64,000 nt of DNA, from positions 92,954 through 156,953 of the forward strand of contig JAAEAF010003084.1 of assembly GCA_011037195.1 (NCBI GenBank). The letters are read 5' to 3'. Below, piece by piece: positions 28,874 to 38,315 of this stretch. Under the pieces are notes generated by a model. The model saw only the letters and a program-made list of their open reading frames with translations, was not told where the DNA came from and did not search any database. Position 1 is the stretch's first letter. Every line of letters begins with the position of its first letter. Source of the stretch: Triatoma infestans. Taxonomy: Eukaryota > Arthropoda > Insecta > Hemiptera > Reduviidae. A program made the translations under genes and the position numbers.

Positions 28874-31800
28874 GTCAGTGTTTAATGAAAAATTAATTAT
28901 AAAGCTTAAGAAATATTTTGTATTAAGAATATTATAGATTTTGTACTAAAATTTTGGATATATTCTGACTGTCTGGTATTTTATCCGTCGTAGCATGCAT
29001 ATTTATTTTCTTGCTGACCGGTTTCGGATTTTCATCCATCGTCAGATCAAATTCACCAAGTTCGTGTAGAGAGTTCACTTCAACGTAATGTTTCTGTTAC
29101 TTGTTACTCACACTTGGTTGTATATGGTCAGGGCCCTTAACTTGGGCCTTCTTCTGTAGAAACTGATTTGGAGGAATTTTTGTTGTACAATAATAACTTT
29201 TAGTAATAGAATAATACTCCTCCCACAAAACTTAATTGTGACTTCACTTAAAGATGTGAGTAATACAACCAACAAGTGACAGAAACATTACGTTGAAGTG
29301 AACTCTCTATACGAATTTGGTGAATTTGCTCTGACGATGGATGAAAATCCGAAACCGGTCAGCAAGAAAATAAATATGCATGCATACGACGGATAAAATA
29401 CCAGATGTTATCCAGCATTGCGGATCCATCCACATATTCAATATTCTGACTGTTTTAAAGAATTTATAATTTGATAGTTGTTTGAAGAATATCAAGAAGT
29501 TGACTTTCAGTGTAGATTTTATTTAATGAATTCATTGCTCTTTTCTTTACAAGTTTTGTAGAAAAAAAACCTATTTCCCCACATTAACCGAGAATAGATT
29601 AGATTCTGTGGGGGTTGGCGATCAAGCCTAGGCCACCGCAACCCCTATGGGGAACCCACAAGTTAGTGCCTCTCCAATCTGTCTGTTTTATTAGATTTTA
29701 AGTTTGGAGGGATACGCCTAGGTGATCCTTGAAGGCATCCACCAGTTAAAGTCCCCTCTCTCTCTAGCTCTATCTGATTTATTAGACCTAGGAATCCTGT
29801 GACAGATTCTTGAGTGAAGTTTGTAGGCATCAGTTTCTTCTCTCCAAAAGTGAAAGATCTCAGCCATCCTGACCCTTCACACTGACACAGTCAGTGTTGT
29901 TTCTTCTTCTTCCTAAAAAAAAATATACTCAGGCTATCCGTTGTCAGATCCAGCGATGGGTGTGCTTATTAAGTCTACGTGGTCAGTGAGGAGACAACAG
30001 ACTTCCTTAGCGAGTAATTCTGTAGTAAGTCAGGGCGAGTAGGTATTAAATTTTTTCGCCTGCATTTGGCCTGATTAACCTAGATACTAATAGAACAGTT
30101 AAATAAACAATTGCCTTATTTTTAAATGTTTTGCCCATAATATATAAAGAAGCCACAGATCAATTTTTAAGCCTTAGTCTACATTTGGGATATTCTATCG
30201 CGTGGCTTTAACCAACTGAAATTCGTAACTTAACAAAACAAATTCTTTGATTATCTGAGTTGAATGCTATGGATGCATTTAATTGTAAAAATATATCTGC
30301 TAGGAGAAAAACTTTTAGTTATTCATTTTTTTATCAATCGTGTCAGATTTTCGAAAATTCTTACCAGAAATATGAGTTTAGAGACCCTGATAATAAACAT
30401 GTTTTTTAGAGTATGGTTATTGTAAGAATGTTATTGAAAATCAGCTCAAACATTCGATTTTGATAATCTGTAACGCAAGAAGAATGGCAGGAAAATCAAA
30501 ATGTCTAAAGCAGATGGAGACTATTTTACTGAACCTCTTTTCTGCTTTTTATTACAGTCCAATGGTTTTCGTTAAACAAGTAACTTATTAACACTTGGTA
30601 ATATTTTTTTTATTTGAAAAATTTGTCCGAAAAACAATTATTTTGGAAAGATTCAGGGAATTGGGTTCCATGGCTACTCAAATTCAGTTTTATGAAAGTT
30701 TCTAATATAGGACAATTAACTCTAAAAATCAGAGACATTTTCCGTGGTAGCCTGCTTCATTTTGTGGTCATCGACCGGTTTCGGGCGTTCGCCCATCTTC
30801 AGGATGCGTTTTTCAGACAATATGACAACACAGACTTGCATAGAGCAAACTTAGTACTGTGTAGCAGAAAATAGCAGAAAGGCATGTGTAAGCGTTCCTT
30901 AGTTGGTTGGTTTTCTTTTATTAATATGATCTAATTTTTTTATAGATTCTAATAATTGATTTTTCACTGAAACCTCCAGAAGTGTAGTAGAACTCTGTTG
31001 GGCAGAACACAAAATGTATAAATTATAAATACCTTCAACACTATTAAAAAAATTCAAAAAATGAAAAAAAGTGACTAATAAAAAACGGATATTCTATGTG
31101 AAATACGATACTTTTAGTTGATTAATTGTATTTACGTCACTGAAGAAGGGTTACAATATGTCATTGAAGAATTTATTGTAATACATTCTCTTGAAATTGT
31201 TGTATATAGAAATTGAAAGTTTTGTTTTTCAATAACTGATAAATTTTCTTAGTTGGCTGGTCGAAATGAATGTTAAAATGACTCTCAAGTAGACATGAAA
31301 ATATAAACATTTTTACTCATTTTAGTGCAAAAATTCTAAAATTTTCTAGAAATTTAATTAATGGATCAGAATGTAGTATTATTTTTTGAAGGATGTTGTT
31401 AATGTCACAGCGGTATATATACTAAAATTTTAAAATTTTATTTAAATCAGAACCTCGAAATAAGTTCGCACGTAAGCGTTGAAAACTATTGTTTAGTATA
31501 GATTATCAGTTAAAATTTATCTTTTAAATTCTTTAAAAAGGCCACTCTCAGATAAGGTAAACAGACGTTCTCTCTTTTCCCCGGGTATGTTCTGTTTTCT
31601 TCCTTCAAAAAGGAGTCAGTTGTCCTCGTTTTTACAAGGTTACGAATACCAGGCAAATTTTTGTTTTGGCTTGATATTTTCCCATGTGAATTTGTAATCA
31701 GTTTATGACATTAATGATTGAAGAATTTTTGATATTTAAGAATATTTTTAAAATAGCTACTAAACGTATTTTTATTATAGTATTCTTAGAATATTAATAA

Positions 31801-33631
31801 TTTTTACTTAGATTTTCAATATAAACAATAGTTATGTTTAGCGTTTGGAATTTTCTGCATTTCTGTATTTTTTTTTTTTATGTACTTCCTGAGGAAGGAC
31901 ACCAAAGATGTCCGAAATGTCGAATAAACTTTTAAAAATAAAAAGTTTCTTCCTTGGCCACAGCAAACTAATTTTTTGCTTGTTGGATTTTAGATTTTCA
32001 TTATGTAATGTTCGATTTGCTTTGTTTTATTTTGTTTGCCAATTTGTTTGGATATATTTCTGTGAAGATATTTTAATAAAATGATTTTAAGATATAAAAC
32101 TACTAACATAAACTGTTTTATTATTATTCTGTCCATCCTATTGTAAATGTCCTTTTTTTTTGAGGTTTATCATCTGGTCATCCTTCAGATAAATAATTGA
32201 CAGAAATGAAAATGATTTTTTTTTTTGTTTCAGTTTATTTGGGTCCGGCGAAACTATTTCAAAATGTGAAGAATAATATAAAGGAAGATATTAAAAAAGG
32301 TATTTACTATAATAAATTAGCTTATTGTCAAATATTTGTATGGATTGATAACTTTATTTTTGTGCGAATTGTAACTGAAATTGGTTCCTGATCTGTTTAT
32401 GGTTTCTTAAGTTTAATTTTCTTGAAAAATTGAACAAAAGTAGGAAGCCATTCACCTTCCATTTCAAGTAGGCAAGATGCAATACTTTCTTCCATTTAGA
32501 AAGTATATTATAAGTTGGAACTAGATTATGGGAAATTAGTGATAATATTATTCAAAAAGTTTTGATTGAACACTATGTTTGGGATTCTGCTTAAACTTTT
32601 CTTGGGTTTATATTTGAACCAGAACTTTTTGTGTATTTTATTAGTTTTTTGTTAGTGTTTTGTATTTGGAATATGAAAATAAAAAGTTCGAAAAAGCGAA
32701 AAAAAATCATTATATCGCCTAATATAGTTTTTATCATTGCATTTTGCTGAGTGATGATTATTTCTTTTCTTTTTTTTCAGTGGCAAAAAATGTATCAACA
32801 AATAATAAAGAAAATTTAAATACAAAAAGTAGTCCTGTTGTAAAAGCAGCAAATGATGGAAAAATTCTTGGCCGTTTGGTGTGTGGTATCTGCAAATTTA
32901 AAACAAATATACCATCTATTATGAAGGCACACATGAGGAAACATTTGCGGAAAAAAAAGGTTATATGCGAAAAATGTTTTCGTGAATTCAATAAAGGTGA
33001 AGATTTGATGTTCCATATTAAAAAAGTTCATAAAAAACTCCAATATAATTGTAATAAATGTAATTTTAAAACAAAGAAAGTGACTACACTAAGGAAACAT
33101 GTTGCTGAAATACATGAAAATATTAAGCAAAAACCAATTGAAGACAGTGCCATAAGTACACCAGCTGAAAATAGTGATACAAGTAAACCAGCTGAGGATA
33201 ATGATAAAAATAAACCAAAATTTACCTGTTTTATATGTGAATATCCTTTCCATAAACTTCAGTTTTTGAGAAGACATATGAAATTACATGAAGGTAAAGC
33301 TCCATTTGCATGTGCTGTTTGTGGGAATCATTTTAAAGAACCTGATGATATGAAGAGAATATCAAATACTGAAAGTGGACAATATCAATACCAATGTAAA
33401 TGTAAATGCATCTTTACTTTGGTAAATCCACTTAAGCCGAAATTGATTTTTTCAGAACGTGAAAGACCTTTTGAATGTGGTGTTTGCTCTTGTAAATTTA
33501 GACTTCCTCATATACTCTATTCGCATATGAAATGTCATGCAGAAAGAACTGCATATAAATGTAGTAAGTGTAGTAATACTTTTAGATTGATGGCACATTT
33601 AGAAAGTCATATGAAAGCGCATAAGTCATGA
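28771..33631 (+). CDS. C2H2 zinc-finger protein, whole locus (3 exons)
   Basis: Three exons join in phase: 103+66+851 = 1020 nt, 339 aa. The N-terminal 56 residues (MDGRQGMKAIINDWGSDDET...) are acidic and not a known domain; neither ZAD nor BTB is seen. C2H2 fingers follow at about residues 89-111, 118-142, 146-170, 215-238, 244 onward (degenerate), about 300-323 and 327-350 of the exon-3 numbering, in CX2CX12HX3-4H form. A Ser/Thr/Glu/Asp-rich linker separates fingers 3 and 4. Finger 5 keeps its two Cys but has lost both His and is followed by about 29 unusual residues. The likely role is a DNA-binding nuclear protein; target unknown. I cannot assign an orthologue. Intron 1 (3.4 kb) contains hammerhead-type elements. 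Confidence 0.85.
29010..29055 (-). ncRNA. Hammerhead-ribozyme-like motif, left arm
   Basis: On the minus strand: CTGACGA, one T, GGAT-GAAA-ATCC as helix II, GAA, ACC/GGT as helix III with no loop, and C at the cleavage position. Helix I (AGCAA with TTGAT) has one mismatch. Confidence 0.72.
29124..29264. repeat. Copy of CCZ1 upstream DNA forming the foldback loop
   Basis: Same length as 27940-28080 and same orientation relative to the plus strand, with about six substitutions and no indels. Its edges coincide with the meeting point of the arms (GGTTGTAT on the left, ACAACC on the right). Confidence 0.9.
29325..29366 (+). ncRNA. Hammerhead-ribozyme-like motif, right arm (intact)
   Basis: The order is TTGCT, CTGACGA, T, GGAT-GAAA-ATCC, GAA, ACCGGT, C, AGCAA. 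Helix I (TTGCT with AGCAA) and helix II pair perfectly, and all conserved core positions are present. There is one extra nucleotide between CTGACGA and helix II. Helix III is only 3 bp with no loop, as in type I hammerheads of retroelements that work best as dimers. Confidence 0.85.
29590..29925. repeat. GC-richer unclassified insertion
   Basis: The composition shifts sharply relative to the flanks. It contains the inverted GGGGGTTG...CAACCCC pair near 29610-29645, CT-rich stretches and a TTCTTCTTCTTCCT plus A-tract end near 29900-29925. It looks like a retroelement fragment, but I cannot name the family. Confidence 0.35.
30720..30870 (-). mobile_element. Single hammerhead-type unit
   Basis: Shares its whole length with the units at 53060-53185 and 59030-59155, from AGAGACATTTTCC to ACTTGCATAGAGCAAA. 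It occurs singly, not as a foldback. No clear target-site duplication was found. Confidence 0.7.
30769..30813 (-). ncRNA. Hammerhead-ribozyme-like motif (intact)
   Basis: Minus strand: GCATC, CTGAAGA, T, GGGC-GAAC-GCCC, GAA, ACCGGT, C, GATG. Helix I (CATC with GATG) and helix II pair perfectly. The core is complete apart from the one extra nucleotide before helix II seen throughout this window. Confidence 0.8.
31000..31880. other. Intron 1 of the zinc-finger gene, AT-rich part
   Basis: No recognisable gene or element. Confidence 0.5.
31884..31930 (+). ncRNA. Hammerhead-ribozyme-like motif, solo
   Basis: TTC, CTGAGGA, A, GGACA-CCAAAGA-TGTCC, GAA, ATGT, C, GAA. Helix II is strong. Helix III has become A-U plus U-G because of a C-to-T change, and helix I pairs TTC with GAA. 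No partner arm was found nearby. Confidence 0.6.
32234..32299 (+). CDS. Zinc-finger gene exon 2
   Basis: 66 nt between TTTTGTTTCAG and GTATTT, phase 1 at both ends. It encodes YLGPAKLFQNVKNNIKEDIK. No domain is recognised. Confidence 0.75.
32781..33631 (+). CDS. Zinc-finger gene exon 3 (all fingers)
   Basis: 851 nt after CTTTTTTTTCAG, ending at TGA. The open frame extends upstream of the acceptor to 32744, but that part is the intron's polypyrimidine tract. It contains CGICKFKTNIPSIMKAHMRKH and five further good fingers, the last one ending AHLESHMKAHKS at the C-terminus. Confidence 0.92.
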
Positions 33632-34240
33632 TAATGAAAGATGAAAATATGACAATTTAGGATTAAAACGAAGATTTGAAAAAAAATTGTTAGAGGAGCC
33701 TAATTAGCAGGCAGTTTGGACCTCATCTGAATAAGACCTAATTTGTTTGGTCGTGAACATCACACGAATTTTAGGCCGGATTATCACACCCAGTTCTTGG
33801 ACTTCGAGAAATACAGTGCCTATGATAAAACAATGATGAAGTCAGATACAATATTCTATTTCTTGGAAGAAATAATTCATTTTTCAAATAACAGCTAATA
33901 AAATTATCTGATTAAATTGGAAAGATAAAAAAATATTAACCATAATACATTAAAAATGTATTTTGTGACATTAATAGTGACTTTCTTTTACCCAGTGTTA
34001 CCAGATAAGCGTTCACATATAGCTTTTCATCACAATACTTGGCATCTTTAGAAGCGAGATCAAGTACCGGTCGGTCATTTGAACATCCTTCGTGAAATTC
34101 CTATCATGTTGATACTACATTTCTGTTCTGGTTTCTAATCATATTTTCTAGTGAGCCTGACAATATACAGCTGTATTAATTGGATCAATGTATTTCAATT
34201 AATAATACTCCAAAGAAAAATGAGCTAACAATTTGTCTCA
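33632..34240. other. 3' flank of the zinc-finger gene
   Basis: Contains an AATAAA near 33898 as a possible poly(A) signal. Otherwise no feature is seen. Confidence 0.35.
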
Positions 34241-34244
34241 AACA

Positions 34245-34480
34245 ACCTACCATATCTGTTATTTTATCTGTCGTAGTAGATTTGAAACTAACAAGTGTGA
34301 GTGTAACAGAAACATTACGTTGAAGTGAACTCTCTACTCGAACTTCGTGAATTTATTCTGACATGGATGAAAATCCGAAACCGGTCAGGAACAAAATGAA
34401 TATGTATGCTACGACGGATAAAATACCAAATATTATTCAGCATTGCGGACCCATCCACGTAATTTACCCACTAACCATAT
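34245..34480 (+). mobile_element. Hammerhead-type unit, mostly the right half of a foldback
   Basis: A short left edge (TTATTTTATCTGTCGTAGTA) faces a full right arm (AAGTGTGAGTGTAACAG to ACGACGGATAAAATACC) followed by the CAGCATTGCGGAC flank. The central part of the left arm is deleted. In the motif at 34350-34395 the core reads CTGA-CATGG, one nucleotide short of CTGACGATGG, so it should be inactive. Confidence 0.6.
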
Positions 34481-34994
34481 ATTTGCAAACATCTGTGATG
34501 CATGTCCAATCTCTTACTAATGAAGATTTTTGGTCGAATAGTAAATAATAGCGTTTGTGACGACAACCTAGTGACCCATCACTTCAAAGTATGGCCTTAG
34601 AGTAGGTCAAAATTGGACTGTTTTAAACAAATTTGAGTAGGAGAGTTTTTATTGGATGTCAAAGATTGGTTTAAATATATGTGAAAATGGATAAATGATT
34701 TTTTATCGGTGCCATTCATCGACAAGCAATTAGAAAGGTTATTTCTCTAATGCTGAAGTATCATTCATACAACTTCAATTATCGCCCTTAATTTAGTTAG
34801 TGAGCGTTTTTCTTTTCTGGCACTGAAACTTCCTTCTTTCAAATTTGTTAAAGTTTTGGTATTATTTATTTATAAATCAAATTGCTGCAATTGTTGGCCG
34901 TTAGAATATGATCTGATGTATCTGATTGTTAGCTTATCGACCAGGAAGTTTCCAGGGTGGAAAAAACACAAAATAATTTTAGTGTGTTTTTATT

Positions 34995-35040
34995 TGAAAC
35001 CTGACGTTTCGGCAAACATTGTTTGCCATCTTCATAAAGA
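34995..35040 (-). ncRNA. Hammerhead-like motif, left terminus of the Penelope-like element
   Basis: Minus strand: ATGAAGA (first core C replaced by A), T, GGCAAAC-AAT-GTTTGCC, GAA, ACGT, C. Helix II is 7 bp and perfect. The core C3 change probably lowers or removes activity. Confidence 0.5.
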
Positions 35041-35401
35041 AAAATCCTTTCCTTCAACGGTTACCCCACACATACCACCGTCAAAAAAACATTGACAACA
35101 CCATTACACCACCACACACTAGTAATTCCACCAACAGTACGAATACACCTATTCGTAGCTCTATTACACACATCCACTCTATCTCCCAAAAAATAAACAA
35201 ATCCATTAAAAAACATATCCCCAATCTCATCACTAGCTTCATCACCACAATAAACTTGCTGAACTATACACCAAACTAAAAGACCCTATCCTAAACTCCA
35301 CAAAACCCGCACAGTATACAGCATCAAATGCACGACACCACATTGCAATGCCACTTATGTAGGAGAATGCTCACAATATTTATACAAAAGACTAAAACAA
35401 C

Positions 35402-35471
35402 ATAAATATGACATTTTTCTTCTTCTTTCTTGGCATGTAGGGCCCTAGCCTCCTCAACTACATTCCTCCCA

Positions 35472-35522
<51 letters not shown>

Positions 35523-36068
35523 AGTCACCCGTCTCCACCTTCTAGCTCCCAACAACCTGAGGTCCTATTCCACGTCATCCGGCCATCGCATCCGTGGTCT
35601 TCCTCTACTTCTTCCTCCTCCTGGATGGCCAGTAAACAACTTCCTCGGTATCCTGTCCTGCTCCATTCTTTCCAAGTAACCCAACACCTCAACCTCCCAC
35701 GTTTCACTACTCCTGCCAGGTCCTGTTCATCATACAGATCATTTATCTCCTGATTTGACCTCATTCTCCATACTCCATCCTGTCTTACCGGGCCAAATAT
35801 TTTCCCCAGGACCTTTCTCTCCCACTGAGAAGTCGCTCATCCTCCCGAGTTACCGCCCAGGTTTCGCTACCGTAGATGACAACCATCACAATATTGTATA
35901 ATATTAACTTGGCTCCCCTAGTTAGCTGATTGAAGCGCAAGGCTTTCTGCAAAGACCAGCAGCATTTGTTTCCGACTTTTATCTCTACACTGACTTCATT
36001 TATATCTGTAATAACAGCCCCAAGGTACCTAAAGCTTTTAACCACTTCAAACTTATAAATATGGCATT
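35402..36068 (-). mobile_element. 5'-truncated RTE-type LINE with TSD
   Basis: Flanking repeats ATAAATATGACATT (35402-35415) and ATAAATATGGCATT (36055-36068) are a 14-bp target-site duplication with one difference. The insert is the 3' end of an RTE-type LINE on the minus strand and splits the GIY-YIG frame exactly at this site. A long (CT)n run at about 35478-35521 lies inside. Confidence 0.8.
35420..36050 (-). pseudogene. RTE LINE reverse transcriptase, C-terminal fragment
   Basis: Minus-strand frames show VKSFRYLGAVITD, IKVGNKCCWSLQKAL, YGSETWAVTRED, then RSNQEINDLYDE and LAGVVKRGRLR, and near the 3' end a VVEEARALHAKKE-like end. This order is typical of the C-terminal part of insect RTE/endonuclease-RT proteins after the RT domain. 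Frameshifts and the expanded (CT)n break it. Confidence 0.8.
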
Positions 36069-36679
36069 ACCTCAAAAAAAATAGACAGCACAACCCTTTC
36101 CAACATGCTTTGTCACTAAATCATTCCTTTGACATGCAAACACATCCATATTAATAACACAACCTAATCACATAAAACGCCTCCTCACAGAATCAATACA
36201 TATACACCTACAACCACATAAACCACAAAAAAGACAAAGAAATCATTCATCTCTCTACAACGACATCCTCCATTCCTAAAAGTAGACGTCTATGCATTTA
36301 CCCAGTCCTGAGCCTCATCATCCTCCATACTTCCCCTGGTAATCTATCTATCAACCTATACCCAATAATCCTATGTATTTTTCAATAACTACGTAATTAA
36401 TCATTAATTCAATATATATATATATACTTAGCCTACCTCTTGGTTCCCTCACTACCAACGATAGTACTTCCCCCTCCATTCCCTGGTTTTTTCTCCTCAA
36501 CTTCACTGGTAGTACACTCTCAATTATTGACACTACAGGAAATATTATAATAAGTTGTACATATTTCTCTTACTTTAAGGTTTGTAACCATGCTGCAATT
36601 TTCTACCTTATTTATCTTTGTTAATTACTTTGTTATTTTATTTATTTATATAGCTATTTTTTACTTTCTCTGACTCCTA

Positions 36680-37622
36680 GTAAGAGGAAGTATTGTAATC
36701 GTGTCAAATTTTCGATATCGGGTTATCCGTTTTGAGGTTCCCTGAGTCCAAAAAAGTGATTTTTAGCAAATGGTCTGTGTATGTGAACAGCATAGCTCAA
36801 AAACGAAAAAATCGTAGAAAGTTCAAACTTGATTTCCGTTTAGTTATCACCATGGGTTCCGACAATGGGTCATCTGTCAAAATTCCTCAACCGGAATTAC
36901 CACTTTACTAGTTTTTTTTTTTAAGTTTTTGCTATTTTCTCAAAATTGGCTCCGACGATTTTGTTTAAACTAGGTATACCAACTACACATACGAAGAGCT
37001 ACAACTTTTATTTGAAATATTTCTCCAGCAAAATTCATTTAAGGACACTTCTGGGGGAGGGGTAGGGTTACGTTTTCATCTTAACTGCTATTTCAGTTTA
37101 TTAGACAATTCTGTCATCTAAATAATGTTAATTAAAATTAAATATGTTGAAATTCCGAGTTTGAAAAAATCAGATGACCGGAAGTGCGTTTGTTTTAACA
37201 CTTTACTAAATGATTTTTTTCAGTTTTTCGCGATTTTCTCAAAAATGGCTTGACGCGATTTTCTTGAAACTTCGTATATAAACTAAACATGCAAAGATCT
37301 ACATCTTTTATTCAAAACATATCTCTGGGAAAATTCATTTAAGGGCACTTTTAGGGAAGGGTGGGGTTACAGCTTCCTCTAAAGTGGTATCACAGTTGAT
37401 TATACAATTCTGTCATCCAAACAAAATTAATTAGAAATAAATAGATGACCAAAATTCCAAGTTTTGAGAAAATTATTAAGCCGGAAGTGCGCTTTTACTG
37501 CACAGTTTTTTCAGTTTTCGACGAATTTCGTTGTATTTGGTACACAAAGTAACATTTGTCAATTATAATTTTGAGAACAGGAGTAAGAGAAAGTTGTGTT
37601 AGGTTTAACACCAGATTTTTTT
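36680..37622 (+). repeat. Unrecognised dispersed repeat (family R1), copy 3
   Basis: Starts TAAGAGGAAGTATTGTAATC and ends GTAAGAGAAAGTTGTGTTAGG. It has the same internal units as copy 2: GGCTCCGACGATTTTG at 36950 and a variant at 37245. It is inserted in the Penelope-like element. Confidence 0.65.
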
Positions 37623-37687
37623 ATTTATATTTGTTTTCTATTGCTTTTACTTGTTATATTTTACTTGTATAATTTTGCTTTATAGAG

Positions 37688-37731
37688 ACCCCATGAAGAT
37701 GGCAAACAATGTTTGCTGAAATGTCGGATTT
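37688..37731 (+). ncRNA. Hammerhead-like motif, right terminus of the Penelope-like element
   Basis: CCCC, ATGAAGA, T, GGCAAAC-AAT-GTTTGC, TGAA, ATGT, C, GG. It differs from the active pattern at C3, at the end of helix II and in helix III, so it is probably dead. Confidence 0.4.
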
Positions 37732-38121
37732 CAAATAAAAAAACACTAAATTATTTTTTTTTTCACCCTGGAAACTTCCTGGTCGATAAGCCAATATCAG
37801 ATACGTACATCAGATATTTATTTATAAGGTGGTTACGATTTGGGAAGAGCTAATAGTAAGTATATAAAGCAGAAATGGAATTATTTTTGCACCCACCTAA
37901 TATAAGAACACTATTTGTAAAGATGAATATTGATTTGTTGGCATTTTAAAAATTGTAAATTAAAAATAGAATAAAAATCAGAACCAAAAAACATTGAAGG
38001 AAAAATGGGATGTTTATTTAATCTTATTTTGAAAATAGTGAAATAATATTCAACTTTGATAATTCAAAGGCATAAAATAGGAAAAAAAAATCTGTATTTT
38101 ATTGATAAGTTTTTATTACAT

Positions 38122-38315
38122 ATTTTATTATATCTGGTATTTTATCCATCGTAGTATGCATATTTATTTTATTCCTGACCGGTTTCGGATAAAAGTTGAG
38201 TCATAGTGCCCGAATTTTCATCCATGTCAGAGTAAATTTATGAATTTCGTTCAGAGAGTTCACTTCAACGTAATGATTCTGTTACACTCGACACTTGTGG
38301 GTAATTTTATTATAT
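38122..38315 (-). mobile_element. Monomeric hammerhead-type unit with 12-bp TSD
   Basis: Direct repeats ATTTTATTATAT at 38122-38133 and 38304-38315 frame a 170-bp unit. It begins CTGGTATTTTATCC, as the foldback at 28973 does, and ends at CACTTGTGGG, the point where foldback arms normally meet. This defines a single unit as able to insert alone. Confidence 0.75.
38175..38250 (-). ncRNA. Hammerhead-like motif with expanded helix II region
   Basis: Minus strand: CTGACATGGATGAAAAT, then about 25 extra nt (CGGGCACTATGACTCAAC...), then ATCC, GAAACCGGTC, AGG. The core has lost one nucleotide as at 34350, and the insertion separates the two strands of helix II. Confidence 0.4.

Larger units (their letters stand above)
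28960..29463. mobile_element. Head-to-head hammerhead foldback element with 13-bp TSD
   Basis: Direct repeats ATATTCTGACTGT at 28960-28972 and 29451-29463 frame the element. Inside, inverted arms run from CTGGTATTTTATCCGTCGTA to its mirror near 29401, each with a hammerhead-like motif pointing outward. The right side carries about 45 extra bp (CCAGCATTGCGGATCC). The arms meet at a 141-bp loop (29124-29264) that is a copy of the CCZ1 upstream region. It lies in intron 1 of the zinc-finger gene. Confidence 0.85.
35310..36270 (+). pseudogene. GIY-YIG endonuclease of a Penelope-like element, split by a LINE
   Basis: Before the LINE, a plus-strand frame gives RTVYSIKC, TTPHCNATYVGEC (the YVG of GIY-YIG) and LYKRLKQHKYD, the Arg and His of the catalytic region. 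After the LINE the frame resumes with KYGITSKK and later IKRLLTESIHIHLQPH, which resembles the Glu-containing C-terminal segment of this domain. Frameshifts and stops are present. This places the surrounding repeat in the Penelope-like class. Confidence 0.7.
34863..37827 (+). mobile_element. Penelope-like (GIY-YIG) element with inverted termini and nested insertions
   Basis: Direct repeats TATTTATTTATAA at 34863-34875 and 37815-37827 frame the element. Termini of about 150 bp (34890-35040 and 37685-37812) are inverted copies, each with a hammerhead-like motif facing outward. Between them, on the plus strand, is a GIY-YIG endonuclease remnant interrupted by an RTE LINE (35416-36054), then an R1 repeat (36680-37622). 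The reverse transcriptase domain is missing. The termini are also those of the compact foldback at 41231-41752. Confidence 0.8.

Noticed and set aside
30614..30874. 86-codon open frame
   Set aside because: Its second half is the hammerhead-type unit read in one frame; similar frames arise at 53040 and 59030 from the same repeat.
32652..33277. Several minus-strand frames opposite the zinc-finger exon
   Set aside because: Phe/Ile-rich shadows of Lys/Asn codons on the plus strand.
35430..35753. 107-codon plus-strand frame with Ser/Leu repeats
   Set aside because: It reads the (CT)n run and the antisense strand of the RTE LINE fragment.
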